Of a stretch of 64,000 nt of DNA, positions 16,323 to 26,361 are shown one piece after another. The position numbers and the translations under genes were made by a program. The notes under the pieces are model-generated. The model did not search any database. It saw only the letters and a list, made by a program, of their open reading frames with translations, and was not told the DNA's origin. Numbering within the stretch: the stretch's first letter is position 1; the number at the start of each line of letters is the position of its first letter. Source of the stretch: Methylobacterium sp. PvR107 (GTDB lineage: Bacteria; Pseudomonadota; Alphaproteobacteria; Rhizobiales; Beijerinckiaceae); NCBI RefSeq assembly GCF_017833295.1, contig NZ_JAFIBW010000001.1:682001-746000 (forward strand). The letters run 5' to 3'.

Positions 16323-18902
16323 TCATCCGATCTGCCGCAGATACGGCGCCGGCTTCTGCCCCAGGATCCGCCACGTGCCGGCAAGCCCGAGCAGGATTGC
16401 CAGCGCTACGGCGGCCACCGCCGCCGCCAACGCCCCCGACAGGTCGAGGCGGAAGTCGAGGTGCATGACCTTGGCGACGATCACCCAGCCGGCGAGCGTC
16501 CCGGCCATCAGGCCGAACAGCGCTGTGGCGAGTCCCAGCGCGGCATACTCGATGCCGTAGGCGGTGAGCAGCCGCGCCCGGCTCGCGCCCAGGACCTTGA
16601 GCACGACGGCGTCGTAGAGCCGCGCCCGGTGACCGGCCGCGATGGCGCCGGCCAGCACGAACAGGCTCGCCAGCACCGCCACGGCGCTCGCCCCGCGGAT
16701 CGCCAGGACCAGCCGGCCGACAAGGTCGCCGATCGCGTCCAGCGCGTCCTTCACCCGCACGGCGCTCACCGACGGGAAGGTTTTCGCGACATCCCGCAGG
16801 ATGCGGTTCTCGGTGGCCGCGTCGGTGCCGCCGGGCAGCGTCAGGGTGGCGAGGTCGGAATGCGGTGCGCCCCGGAAGGTGCCCGGCGAGAACACCATCA
16901 CGAAGTTGATTCCGAGGTTGCGCCACTCCACCCGGCGCAGGTTGAAGATCGTCGCCGTGAGGTCGCGGCCGAGCACGTTCACCGTCACGGTGTCGCCGAG
17001 CTTGAGGCCGAGCTGGCGGGCGAGGTCGGCCTCGAAGGAGACGAGCGGCTTCGCGCCCTGCTCGGGACTCCACCACGCGCCCTCTGTGAGGCTCGAGCCG
17101 TCCGGCACCGTGTCGGCGTAGGTGATGCCGCGGTCGCCGTCGAGCACCCAGGCGGCGTCCTCCGGGGGCCGGATCTTGCTCGCCGGCACGCCGTTCAGGG
17201 CGACGATCCGGCCGCGCATCATCGGCACGTCCTCGATCTTCCCGTTCGGCGCCGAGCGCGCCAGGAACTCGCGGAACGCGCCCGCGTCCCGCGAGGGGAT
17301 GTCGAGGAAGAACAGGTTTGGCGCCTTGGCCGGCAGGGTCGCGCTGATCGTGCGGCGGACATTGGCATCGATCAGGCTGAGCGTCACGAGGAGCGTCACG
17401 CCGAGGCCGAGCGACAGCACGATGGCGGGCGTCAGGGCCCCGGGCCGGTGCAGGTTGGCGAGCGCCATCCGGGGCGCGGGCCAGCGCGGGTGCGGCAGCC
17501 GGCGGGCGAGCGCCATCAGGCCGAGCGCCACCCCATGCAGCAGGCCGAACGCGATGGCCGCGGCCGCGATGAAGATCAGCGCGACCCGCCGGTCGAAGGC
17601 GGTCGCCACCGACAGGCCGACGAGCGCCGCGAGGCTGAGGGCCAGGAGGACCCGGTAGCGCCAGCGCGGGCGGACCCGGGCCGGATCGACCGTGTCGCGG
17701 AACAGGCCGGAGACCGGCACGTCGTGGGCGCGGCCGAGCGGCGTGATCGCGAAGGCGAAGGCCGTGATCAGCCCGTAGGCGGCCGCGAGCGCCAGCTCGC
17801 CCGGGGCGAGCGTCGGGTTCAGCGGCAGCGGCAGGTCGGCGGAGAACAGCGCGTCGAGCACGAAGGGTAGGCTCGCGCCCATGACGAGGCCGATGAGGGT
17901 GCCGAGGCCGGCGATCAGCATCACCTGCGTCAGGTATAGGGCGACCACCTGTGAGCCCGGCGCGCCGACGCTCTTGAGCGTCGCGATCGACGGCCGCTTG
18001 CGCTCCACGAAGGCGTGGACGGCGTTGCCGACCCCGACGCCGCCGACGATCAGCGCGGTGAGCCCGACCAGGGTCAGGAACTGGGTGAACCGCTCGATGC
18101 TCTTGGCGAAGCGCGGGTCCGCGTTGGTGCGCGAGCGGATCTCCCAGCCGGCCTCGGGGGTCGCGGCGCGGATCCGGGCCTGCGCCGCGTCGAGCTCGGC
18201 ATCCGGCGTGCCGGGCGGCAGGAGGAGGCGGTAGCTCCAGCGGTTGAGGCTGCCGGGCTGGACGAGGCCGGTGGCGCGCAAGGTCGGCTCGGAGATCATC
18301 AGCCGGGGCCCGAAACCGATGCCGCCGGCGATCTTGTCGGGCTCCGACACGATGGTGCCGCGGATGGCGACCGGATGGCCGGCCAGGGTGATCCGGTCGC
18401 CGACCTTGACGTCGAGGCGGGTGAGCAGAGCCGGGTCGGCGAGCGCCCCCGGCACCCCGTCGCGCTCCGCCAGCAGGTCGGCCGGGCGCCCCGGCGGATC
18501 GGTGACGAGCTCGCCCGCGGCCGGATAGGTCGCGGGATCGACGGCCTTCAGCTCGACCAGGGCCGCGTCGCCGCCCGGCGCCACCGCCATGGCCCGCAGG
18601 GAGGCGACGCTGTCGAGGCGGCCTTCCCGCGCGAGCGCCTGCTTCTCCGCGTCGGTCGCCTCGCGGTTGATGAGGTTGTAGGCGAGATCGCCCCCGAGGA
18701 TCCGCCGGCCCTCCCGGCCGAGCCCGTCCGAGAGCGAGCGCGAGATCGACGCCACGCCGGCGATCGCCATGACGCCCAGCGCGATGCAGGCGAGGAACAC
18801 CGCGAAGCCGTTGAGCCCGGCCCGCAACTCGCGCAGCGCGAGGCGCAGGGTCAGCGGGATCCGGCGGGGCGCGGGGTCGGGGCGGGTGATCGTGCCGTGC
18901 AT
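16323..18902 (-). CDS. ABC transporter permease, FtsX-like (YbbP type)
   Basis: A protein of 859 residues with the duplicated FtsX/MacB-like permease layout. One membrane segment near residues 25-45 (FAVFLACIALGVMAIAGVAS) is followed by a large periplasmic domain, a block of transmembrane helices around residues 260-500, a second periplasmic domain, and three helices at the C-terminus (LAIRGASAVAVLASLFVLAG onward). E. coli YbbP is about 800 residues and pairs with YbbA. The first base of its ATG is the last base of the upstream ATPase gene stop codon (TGATG), so the two are translationally coupled. The cargo is unknown; proximity to a TesA-type esterase suggests a lipid or lysophospholipid role. 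Confidence 0.9.
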   Translation of the reverse strand: MHGTITRPDPAPRRIPLTLRLALRELRAGLNGFAVFLACIALGVMAIAGVASISRSLSDGLGREGRRILGGDLAYNLINREATDAEKQALAREGRLDSVASLRAMAVAPGGDAALVELKAVDPATYPAAGELVTDPPGRPADLLAERDGVPGALADPALLTRLDVKVGDRITLAGHPVAIRGTIVSEPDKIAGGIGFGPRLMISEPTLRATGLVQPGSLNRWSYRLLLPPGTPDAELDAAQARIRAATPEAGWEIRSRTNADPRFAKSIERFTQFLTLVGLTALIVGGVGVGNAVHAFVERKRPSIATLKSVGAPGSQVVALYLTQVMLIAGLGTLIGLVMGASLPFVLDALFSADLPLPLNPTLAPGELALAAAYGLITAFAFAITPLGRAHDVPVSGLFRDTVDPARVRPRWRYRVLLALSLAALVGLSVATAFDRRVALIFIAAAAIAFGLLHGVALGLMALARRLPHPRWPAPRMALANLHRPGALTPAIVLSLGLGVTLLVTLSLIDANVRRTISATLPAKAPNLFFLDIPSRDAGAFREFLARSAPNGKIEDVPMMRGRIVALNGVPASKIRPPEDAAWVLDGDRGITYADTVPDGSSLTEGAWWSPEQGAKPLVSFEADLARQLGLKLGDTVTVNVLGRDLTATIFNLRRVEWRNLGINFVMVFSPGTFRGAPHSDLATLTLPGGTDAATENRILRDVAKTFPSVSAVRVKDALDAIGDLVGRLVLAIRGASAVAVLASLFVLAGAIAAGHRARLYDAVVLKVLGASRARLLTAYGIEYAALGLATALFGLMAGTLAGWVIVAKVMHLDFRLDLSGALAAAVAAVALAILLGLAGTWRILGQKPAPYLRQIG

Positions 18903-19603
18903 CAGGCGGTCACCGCCTCCTCGATCCGCCCCGAGCGCAGGCGCACGGTGCGGTCGCACAGGCGGGCGAGGCCGTTGTCGTGGGTGACCAGCACGAGCGT
19001 CGCGCCGCGGTCCCGCTTCAGCCGGAACAGCAGGTCGACGATCTGCCGGCCGGTGGTCTCGTCAAGATTCCCGGTGGGCTCGTCGGCGACCAGGATCGCC
19101 GGGTCGGGGGCGACCGCCCGGGCGATGGCGACGCGCTGCTGCTCGCCGCCCGAGAGCTGCGCCGGGTAATGGTGCAGCCGGTGCCCGAGGCCGACCGCCT
19201 CCAGCTCGGCGCGGGCGCGCTCCAGGGCGCCGGGCCGGTCGGCGAGTTCCAGCGGCAGGGCCACGTTCTCCAGCGCCGTCATGGTCGGCACGAGGTGGAA
19301 GGCCTGGAACACGATGCCGATCCGCCGGCCGCGGAACCGGGCGAGCGCGTCCTCGTCGAGGCGGACGAGGTCGGTCTCCTCGATGACGACGCCGCCGGAA
19401 TCGGGCCGCTCCAGCCCGGCCATGACCATCAGCAGCGTCGATTTGCCGGAGCCCGAGGGGCCGACGAGGCCGACTGCCTCGCCGCGGTCGACGGCGAGCG
19501 AGATGCCGCGCAGGACGTGGACGCGGGCGGCGCCGCGGCCGAGGCTGAGGTCGATGTCCGACAGCGCGATCGCGGGCTCGCGCAGCACCTTGCCTTGGCT
19601 CAC
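18902..19603 (-). CDS. ABC transporter ATP-binding protein (YbbA/LolD type)
   Basis: A protein of 233 residues with all ABC ATPase motifs: Walker A GPSGSGKST, a Q-loop in GIVFQAFHLVPTMTALENV, the signature LSGGEQQRVAIARA, Walker B ILVADEPTGNLD, and the switch His in LVTHDNG. The family (MacB/LolD/YbbA) powers mechanotransmission or lipoprotein extraction rather than classical import. The start is uncertain: the frame runs upstream, but GTG at 19603 (MSQGKVLREPAIALSDIDL) leaves room for the divergent tesA promoter and starts at the family boundary. It overlaps the permease gene by one base. Confidence 0.9.
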   Translation of the reverse strand: MSQGKVLREPAIALSDIDLSLGRGAARVHVLRGISLAVDRGEAVGLVGPSGSGKSTLLMVMAGLERPDSGGVVIEETDLVRLDEDALARFRGRRIGIVFQAFHLVPTMTALENVALPLELADRPGALERARAELEAVGLGHRLHHYPAQLSGGEQQRVAIARAVAPDPAILVADEPTGNLDETTGRQIVDLLFRLKRDRGATLVLVTHDNGLARLCDRTVRLRSGRIEEAVTA

Positions 19604-19696
19604 CGGTGAGCCGATCTGTGGGCGATGACGAGCATGGCGCGCGAGGTCCTCGGGTGGGGTCGATCTTGGCTGCACGGTCCGCGGTTGCACCGCGAT

Positions 19697-20404
19697 ATGG
19701 GTTGGGCATTGGGGCCGCGCCATGACGGACGCGCTGTGTTCCGGCGCACGGCCCTGTTTGCCGCAGCGCTAGCCTGTCTCGTCCTCCCTTTGATGACGGC
19801 CTCCATGCCAGACGCCCACGCCGCCCCGGGCGACCCGGTCAAGCTCGTCGCCCTCGGTGACAGCCTGACCGCCGGCTATCGCCTTCCCGCCGACGCCGCC
19901 TTCCCGACGGTGCTGGAGCGCCTGCTCAAGGCCAAGGGCGAGGACGTCATCGTGGCCAATGCCGGCGTCTCCGGCGATACCGCCACCGGCGGCCTCGACC
20001 GGGTCGACTGGTCGGTGCCGGACGGGACCGCGGGGGTGATCCTCGAACTCGGCGCCAACGACATGCTGCGCGGCACCGACCCGAAGGTCACCGCGGGGGC
20101 GCTGTCGGCGATCATCGAGCGGCTGAAGGCGCGGGGCATCCCGGTCCTGCTCGCCGGCATGCAGGCGGCACCCAATCTCGGGCCGGACTACAAGGCCCGG
20201 TTCGACGCGATCTACCCGGCGCTCGCCGAGCGCTATGGGCTGACGCTCTACCCGTTCTTCCTCGACGGGATCGTCGGCGACCGGGCGCAGCACCTCGACG
20301 ACATGCTGCACCCGAACCGGCAGGGCGTGGAGACCATCGCGGCGCGCATGCTGCCGACGGTCGAGACGTTCTTGGGAGGCCTCCGGCAGGGGGCATCGCG
20401 GTAG
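19697..20404 (+). CDS. tesA: Arylesterase / acyl-CoA thioesterase I-like SGNH hydrolase (TesA)
   Basis: A protein of 235 residues. A signal peptide occupies the first 42 residues (FRRTALFAAALACLVLP up to AHA). The SGNH blocks follow: ALGDSLTAGY with the nucleophile Ser near residue 56, Gly in NAGVSGDT, Asn in LGANDM, and the Asp/His pair in DDMLHPNRQG. TesA is a periplasmic multifunctional thioesterase/esterase/lysophospholipase. The adjacency with ybbA-ybbP is the same as in E. coli, though the ABC genes are divergent. ATG at 19697 is chosen; downstream Met codons would truncate the signal peptide. The stop overlaps the next gene by one base. Confidence 0.9.
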   Translation: MGWALGPRHDGRAVFRRTALFAAALACLVLPLMTASMPDAHAAPGDPVKLVALGDSLTAGYRLPADAAFPTVLERLLKAKGEDVIVANAGVSGDTATGGLDRVDWSVPDGTAGVILELGANDMLRGTDPKVTAGALSAIIERLKARGIPVLLAGMQAAPNLGPDYKARFDAIYPALAERYGLTLYPFFLDGIVGDRAQHLDDMLHPNRQGVETIAARMLPTVETFLGGLRQGASR

Positions 20405-20943
20405 TGCCGCGGCTGTTCACCGGGCTCGCCGTGCCGCAAGCGGTCGCCGAGGCGCTGACCCTCTATCAGGGCGGCCTGCCCGGCGCCCGCTGGATCGAGC
20501 CGGGCGATTTCCATGTGACCCTGCGGTTCATCGGCGATGTCGAGGCGACGACCGCCGACGAGGTGGTGGAGGCGCTCTCCGAGATGCGGGCGCGCCCTCC
20601 CCTGACGGTGACGCTCGAGGGCCTCGGCCTGTTCGGCGGCAACAAGCCGCGGGCACTCTACGCCGCGGTCAGCCCCGATCCGGCCCTGACCGATCTCCAG
20701 GCCGAGCAGGAGCGTCTGGTCCGCCGGGCCGGGTTGGAGCCGGAACGGCGCAAATTCACCCCGCACGTCACCCTGGCCCGGCTGCGGCGCGACGCCACGC
20801 CGGAGGCGGCCGCGATGTACCTGTCGCAGGCGCCGGTCTTCGCGCCGGTGACGTTCGCGGTCGACCGGGTGACGCTGTTCTCGGCGCGGGACTCGACCGG
20901 GGGCGGGCCGTATGTGGCGGAGGGCGAGTTTCCGTTCCCGTGA
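20404..20943 (+). CDS. thpR: RNA 2',3'-cyclic phosphodiesterase (2H family)
   Basis: A protein of 179 residues, the standard size for ThpR/LigT. Both HxTx catalytic motifs are present: DFHVTLRFIG (His37) and FTPHVTLARL (His121). Such enzymes hydrolyse 2',3'-cyclic phosphodiesters in RNA and can ligate tRNA half molecules in vitro. The GTG start at 20404 shares its G with the TAG stop of tesA, so it is almost certainly co-translated with it. Confidence 0.92.
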   Translation: MPRLFTGLAVPQAVAEALTLYQGGLPGARWIEPGDFHVTLRFIGDVEATTADEVVEALSEMRARPPLTVTLEGLGLFGGNKPRALYAAVSPDPALTDLQAEQERLVRRAGLEPERRKFTPHVTLARLRRDATPEAAAMYLSQAPVFAPVTFAVDRVTLFSARDSTGGGPYVAEGEFPFP

Positions 20944-20990
20944 GATGTGCGACGGTGTCGCCCTTTCATCGGCCGGCCCCGAGACCCGTC

Positions 20991-21134
20991 CCGCCTCATT
21001 CCGGGGCGCGCCGCAGGCGAGAGCCCGGAATCCAGAGCCGCTTCCGAGGCCCGGGGATGGCCGGTCCTGCGCCGAACCGAACGCGCGGCGTGGTTCCGGA
21101 TTCCGGGCTCCGCTGCGCCGACCCGGAAGGACCG
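20991..21134. repeat. Dispersed palindromic repeat, family A, copy 4
   Basis: The left arm is CCTCATTCCGGGGCGCGCC followed by GAGAGCCCGGAATCC; the right arm is GATTCCGGGCTCCGCTGCG followed by CCGACCCGGAAGGACCGG. It fills most of the 227-base gap between the convergent thpR and coaA genes. Confidence 0.75.
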
Positions 21135-21170
21135 GCGCGTTTCACAGATCGCCCCGGCTGCGCGTCACCC

Positions 21171-22160
21171 TTAGAGCCGCCGCAAAGCCACGCTCTCGAT
21201 CCGGTGGCTCGCGCCCTTGGTGAGGATCAGGCTCGCCCGCTGGCGCGTCGGGACGATGTTCTCGCGCAGGTTCGGCAGGTTGATCGTGGTCCAGAGCCGG
21301 TCGGCGATGTCGAGCGCCTCGGTCTCGGGGATCTCGGCGTATTTCCGGAAGTACGAGCGCGGGTCGCGGAACGCGGTCTGGCGCAGCTTCATGAAGCGCG
21401 TGACGTACCAGCGGTGCAGGTCGTCCTCGTGGCCGTCGAGATAGATCGAGAAGTCGAAGAAGTCGGAGACGAAGGGAATCGCGGTCCCGTCCCGGGGCAG
21501 GCGGGCGGGCTGGAGCACGTTCAGCCCCTCGACGATCAGGATGTCGGGACTCTCCACCACCCGCTCCTCACCGGGCACCCGGTCGTAGACGAGGTGCGAG
21601 TAGAGCGGCGCGGTCACGCGCTTGTGGCCGGCCTTCACGTCGTGAAGGAAGCGCAGCAGCGCGGCGGTGTCGTAGCTCTCGGGAAAGCCTTTGCGCTCCA
21701 TCAGCCCGTTGGCGGCGAGCTCGGCGTTGGGCAGCAGGAACCCGTCGGTGGTGACGAGATCGACCTTCGGGGTGTTGGGCCAGCGCGCCAGCAGGGCGGT
21801 CAGGATGCGGGCCGTGGTCGACTTGCCCACCGCCACCGACCCGGCGAGCCCGATGATGTAGGGCGCCTTGGTCTCGCGTTCGGCCAGCAGGAAGCGCTGC
21901 GTCGCCTTGAACAGCCCCTGGGTCGCCGCGACGTAGAGGGCGAGGAGCCGCGACAGCGGCAGGTAGATCGCCTCGACCTCCTCCACCGAGATCGGGTCGT
22001 TGATCGATTGCAGCCGCTCGAGATCCTCCTGCTTGAGGGTGAGCGGCGTGTCGGCGCGGAGCTGCGCCCATTCCTCGCGGCTGAAGCGGCGATACGGCGA
22101 CAGCCGGTCGGACGCTTCGAGGATCGCCTCGACCGAGCCCGGCAGCACGGCCGCGTTCAC
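21171..22160 (-). CDS. coaA: Pantothenate kinase, type I
   Basis: A protein of 329 residues, typical of type I CoaA. It has the P-loop [15 protein letters not shown], the DGFLLPN motif, SYD followed by [11 protein letters not shown], and [10 protein letters not shown]. It phosphorylates pantothenate, the committed step of coenzyme A synthesis, in the cytoplasm. The GTG start at 22160 lies within the GTGA overlap with the hisE stop codon (4 bases), so the two genes are translationally coupled. The hisE-coaA pair is conserved in many alphaproteobacteria. Confidence 0.95.
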   Translation of the reverse strand: MNAAVLPGSVEAILEASDRLSPYRRFSREEWAQLRADTPLTLKQEDLERLQSINDPISVEEVEAIYLPLSRLLALYVAATQGLFKATQRFLLAERETKAPYIIGLAGSVAVGKSTTARILTALLARWPNTPKVDLVTTDGFLLPNAELAANGLMERKGFPESYDTAALLRFLHDVKAGHKRVTAPLYSHLVYDRVPGEERVVESPDILIVEGLNVLQPARLPRDGTAIPFVSDFFDFSIYLDGHEDDLHRWYVTRFMKLRQTAFRDPRSYFRKYAEIPETEALDIADRLWTTINLPNLRENIVPTRQRASLILTKGASHRIESVALRRL

Positions 22161-22480
22161 GCGGGGCGCCTCGCGGCCTTCTCGGCGATGCCGCTCTGGG
22201 CGGTGCGCCGCTCCAGCTCGGCCATCACGTCGGTGAGGTCTACGCCCCCGGCCCGCAACAGCACCACGAGGTGGTAGAGCACGTCGGCGGCCTCGTCGCG
22301 CAGGCCGGTCTTGTCGCCCTGCACGGCCGCGATCGCCGCCTCCACCGCCTCCTCGCCGAGCTTCTTGGCCGCCTTGGCGGGGCCTTCGGACAGGAGCTTG
22401 GCCGTGTAGGAAGTGGCGGGATCGGTCCCGGCACGGCTCGCCACGAGGGCGGCGAGGTCGGCGAGCGTGTAGGCGGTCAT
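22157..22480 (-). CDS. hisE: Phosphoribosyl-ATP pyrophosphatase
   Basis: A protein of 107 residues, the all-helical MazG-like fold. Metal-binding motifs are [20 protein letters not shown] (EExxE type) and [16 protein letters not shown] (ExxD). HisE removes pyrophosphate from phosphoribosyl-ATP, the second step of histidine synthesis. The remaining his genes are not in this window. The start at 22480 gives the family-typical N-terminus [12 protein letters not shown]. Confidence 0.95.
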   Translation of the reverse strand: MTAYTLADLAALVASRAGTDPATSYTAKLLSEGPAKAAKKLGEEAVEAAIAAVQGDKTGLRDEAADVLYHLVVLLRAGGVDLTDVMAELERRTAQSGIAEKAARRPA

Positions 22481-22604
22481 GAAGCGATCTGCATGTTACG
22501 ACGGCCCTTTATACGGATCAGGACCGGATTTCGGCAGGAAACTGCGCCACGGCCAGCCCGCGGGCAAGCGGGGCGGGTGAAGGCCGCCCGGCTTTGTCCG
22601 GGAC

Positions 22605-23546
<942 letters not shown>

Positions 23547-23850
23547 GATGAGGCCCGGGTGTAGGTGCCGCGCGCCCGGCGGGCAAGGCTGTTCGGCACG
23601 GACCTCACCAGAGGAGGAAGAGGAGCAACCGTCTCCAGGTCTCCCCCTCCTCCGCGGAGGGGGGAGGGCGCGTGGGTGGATCGTTGTTCTCGAGCTTCGG
23701 CGTGTGAGCCGGCACCTCCGCAAGGTGAGCCGCCGCCTGCGGCCTTTTTTCCGGCCGATGGTAACCGAACGGCCCTGCCCCACGTATTCGCCCGAACGGT
23801 CGGGATCCGTACGTTGCCCGGCTCCGCACCGCCGATCGGGATCCCAACGC
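23547..23850. other. 304-base intergenic region between pyrB and the cytochrome b gene
   Basis: Divergent promoters are expected here. It holds a C/G-rich palindrome at 23636-23664 (CTCCCCCTCC and GGAGGGGGGAG arms; family C) and a small hairpin, GCCGC-CT-GCGGC at 23732-23743, followed by CTTTTTT on the plus strand. The latter looks like an intrinsic terminator for a short plus-strand leader, about 100 bases before the cytochrome gene. No coding frame has family features. Confidence 0.45.
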
Positions 23851-24711
23851 TTGGCCGCCTCCCCTGCCCTCGAAGCCCCCGAGACCGTCGACCGGCAGGG
23901 GCGCCGCTGGTTCTACCGCCACCCGCTGGTGATCCGGCTGGCGCACTGGATCAATGCGGCGGTCCTGCTGGTGCTGCTGATGAGCGGCCTGCAGATCTTC
24001 AACGCCCATCCGGCCCTCTACTGGGGCGCGACCTCGACCTTCGACAGCCCGGCCCTCGCCATCACCAGCGAGCAGGGGCGCGACGGCACCAACCGCGGCG
24101 TCGTCACGGTCGGGGCCCACACCCTCGACACCACCGGCGTCCTCGGCCTGTCGAAGGAGCGCGGAACCGAGGTGGAGCGCGCCTTCCCCGCCTGGGCGAC
24201 CCTGCCGGCCAATCAGGACCTCGCCACGGGGCGGCGCTGGCACTTCCTGTTCGCGTGGCTGCTGGTGATCAACGGCGCGGTCTACCTGCTCTACGGCCTC
24301 GTCAGCGGCCAGCTCCGCCGCCGCCTGATCCCGGACGGCGACCAGATCCGCGACTTCGGCGGCTCCGTGAAGGAGCACCTCCTCCTGCGCTTCCCCGAAG
24401 GCACGGAGGCCAAGCGCTACAATGTCATCCAGAAGCTCACCTATCTGCTTCTGATTCTAGGCCTCCTGCCCGCCATGGTGCTCGCCGGCCTTGCCATGTC
24501 GCCGGGGATGGACGCGGCCTGGCCGTGGCTGACGGAGCTGTTCGGCGGCCGGCAATCGGCGCGCAGCATCCACTTCATCGCGGCCGGGCTGATCGTGCTG
24601 TTCGTGGTGGTCCACGTGCTGCTCGTGATCGTCTCCGGGCTCGTCAACAACATGCGCGGCATGATCACCGGCTGGTTCAGCCTCGGCCGCGACCGGGAGA
24701 GCGTGCGATGA
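23851..24711 (+). CDS. Membrane cytochrome b (b561/b6-type) subunit
   Basis: A protein of 286 residues with four to five transmembrane helices. Candidate heme-binding His residues lie in [40 protein letters not shown] and [13 protein letters not shown]. This is the di-heme cytochrome b fold used as quinone-linked anchor of periplasmic oxidoreductases. The start is uncertain: TTG at 23851 begins the family-like region, and an in-frame ATG at 23758 would add 31 residues of low-complexity sequence. Its stop overlaps the next gene (ATGA), so it is the likely membrane partner of that molybdoenzyme. Confidence 0.8.
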   Translation: MAASPALEAPETVDRQGRRWFYRHPLVIRLAHWINAAVLLVLLMSGLQIFNAHPALYWGATSTFDSPALAITSEQGRDGTNRGVVTVGAHTLDTTGVLGLSKERGTEVERAFPAWATLPANQDLATGRRWHFLFAWLLVINGAVYLLYGLVSGQLRRRLIPDGDQIRDFGGSVKEHLLLRFPEGTEAKRYNVIQKLTYLLLILGLLPAMVLAGLAMSPGMDAAWPWLTELFGGRQSARSIHFIAAGLIVLFVVVHVLLVIVSGLVNNMRGMITGWFSLGRDRESVR

Positions 24712-25682
24712 TCCTCCACCGCCGCAAGCTCCTCAGCGCCGGCGCGGGCCTGATGGGCACGGCCCTGCTCGGCGGCTGCGATCGGTTCGCCGGCACCGAG
24801 ACGGGGCAGCGCACCCTCCAGATCGGCGAGGATGCCAACCGTTACGTCCAGCGCCTGCTGATGTCGCCCGCGACGCTGGCCCGGGAATTCCCGGCCTCGA
24901 TGATCTCGCCCTGGTTCAAGCCGAACGGCACGATCGACCCGCCGGACCGCGCCTATCGGGCGCTGGCGGCGCGGACATTTTCGGAGTTCAAGCTCGCCGT
25001 CGACGGGCTCGTCCAGACGCCGCTGTCGCTGAGCCTCGCGGATCTCCGCGCCCTGCCCGCGCGCAGCCAGATCACCCGGCACGATTGCGTCGAGGGCTGG
25101 AGCTGCATCGGGCAATGGGCCGGCGTACCGCTCGGCGAGGTGCTGAAGAAGGCCGGGCTGAAGCCGCAGGCGCGCTACGCGGTGTTCCACTGCGCCGATA
25201 CGCTGGAATACGAGGCCGGACCCAAGGGTGGTTCCAAGGGGCGCGGCCAGGGGGCATCCCTGTGGCGCCCGACCCATCCGGGCGCGGTCCGCGAGGCCTA
25301 TGTCCAGCTTGCCGCCGCCGACGATTGGGGCGGCCCGGCCGCCGCCACCGACGCGCCCAAGACGGACTCCCCGAACGACGATTGGGGCCAGGGCAGCCCG
25401 GCCGCGGAGCCCGAGCCGACGGGGATCCCGATCCGCTACTACGAGAGCATCGACCTCTACGACGCCTTCAACCCGCAGACGATCCTGGCCTACGACCTCA
25501 ACGGCAAGCCGCTGCCGGTCTCGAACGGCGCGCCCCTGCGCCTGCGGGTCGAGCGCCAGCTCGGCTACAAGCAGGCCAAGTACGTGATGCGGGTCGAGAT
25601 GGTTGAGTCGCTGGCCGGGATCGGACAAGGCAGCGGCGGGTATTGGGAGGACCGCGGCTACGAATGGTACGCGGGGATCTGA
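24708..25682 (+). CDS. Sulfite-oxidase-family molybdopterin oxidoreductase, Tat lipoprotein candidate
   Basis: A protein of 324 residues. The N-terminus [17 protein letters not shown] has a twin-arginine-like motif and is followed by a lipobox-like LLGGC, suggesting a Tat-exported lipoprotein. The SuoX/MsrP-like core contains FKLAVDGLV, the Moco-ligand Cys in RHDCVEGWSCIGQW, HCADTLEY and IRYYESIDLYDAFNPQT. The overlap with the cytochrome b gene implies a two-subunit periplasmic system like MsrPQ (YedYZ), although the cytochrome is not YedZ-like. Unusual is an insert at about residues 201-240, Asp/Pro/Ala-rich with two DDWG motifs, breaking the domain between the catalytic Cys and the C-terminal strands. 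The substrate is unknown. Confidence 0.85.
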   Translation: MILHRRKLLSAGAGLMGTALLGGCDRFAGTETGQRTLQIGEDANRYVQRLLMSPATLAREFPASMISPWFKPNGTIDPPDRAYRALAARTFSEFKLAVDGLVQTPLSLSLADLRALPARSQITRHDCVEGWSCIGQWAGVPLGEVLKKAGLKPQARYAVFHCADTLEYEAGPKGGSKGRGQGASLWRPTHPGAVREAYVQLAAADDWGGPAAATDAPKTDSPNDDWGQGSPAAEPEPTGIPIRYYESIDLYDAFNPQTILAYDLNGKPLPVSNGAPLRLRVERQLGYKQAKYVMRVEMVESLAGIGQGSGGYWEDRGYEWYAGI

Positions 25683-25687
25683 CCGTT

Positions 25688-26015
25688 CAGCGAGACCTCG
25701 CCGCGCGCTCGCGCTCGATCGCTCCATCGGCACGGCGTCGATGCGGGCCTGCCAACCTGGACCCTGAGCGCGGAAATGCGCGACGCTCTCGGGAAGGGGC
25801 TGGATCGCGACCGCGTCGTCGGACCTGCCAGCCGATCCACGCCGCGCGAAGCGGTCGCCGACATAGAATTCAGCGCGCGCGGGCATCGCGTCGGTCGGTT
25901 CGGGGACCTTGTCGTGCGCCTCCGGCGTGATCGTCTGCGCGTCCACCTTGGCCAAGTCGCTCCTGATCGCGGCCTCAGGGGATCAGCTTTGCGCAGTGCT
26001 TCTGCTCTCTGACAT
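25688..26015 (-). pseudogene. BrnA-like antitoxin gene, broken by a stop codon and a frameshift
   Basis: From ATG at 26015 (preceded by GGGGAAGG) the frame reads MSESRSTAQS and then TGA at codon 11. It continues in phase as DLAKVDAQTITPEAHDKVPE, then MPARAEFYVGDRFARRG, IQPLPESVAHFRAQGPGWQ and ARIDAV. The PGWQ(A/T)RI(D/N)A segment preceded by a ribbon-helix-helix-like VxHFRAxG is typical of BrnA antitoxins. After ARIDAV the phase must change by one base (near 25735) to give AIERERAARSR and a TGA at 25690-25688. No BrnT toxin was found upstream. A shorter protein could still start from TTG at 25955. Confidence 0.55.
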
Positions 26016-26361
26016 GGGCCTTCCCCATCGAGAATGGTACGGGCGCATCCCCCCGCAGTGGGGGGCGGGAGCGCGCGTGGGAGGTCTGGTCCGCCAAGTT
26101 CATCGGCCGGGCGGCGATCCCGAACCCGATTTGGCCGGATCATCGGTGATCGCTGTCTTGCACGACTCATAAGCCCCATGCGCGGCCTACGCCGCCGCCG
26201 TCGGGCGAGGCTTGCGTCACCCCCGCCATTTGACATCCCGCCGCCCGTGACCCACTTGTCCCCGGCGCGCGGCCCCGGCCCGACGGCGGGCATACGTCCC
26301 ACGCGAATCTCGAAAAGAATTCGTCCGTCGCGCCCAGGCTCCGTCAGGGGCAGAGGTCTGA
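26016..26361. other. 346-base region upstream of topA
   Basis: It holds a C/G-rich hairpin of the family C type near 26053-26075 and presumably the topA promoter, in the AT-richer stretch 26300-26350. No brnT-like or other coding frame is recognised. Confidence 0.45.

Noticed and set aside
26016..26200. BrnT toxin gene upstream of the BrnA-like pseudogene
   Set aside because: The minus-strand translation in all three phases lacks the BrnT motifs; a short DPAK-like string is too short to count.
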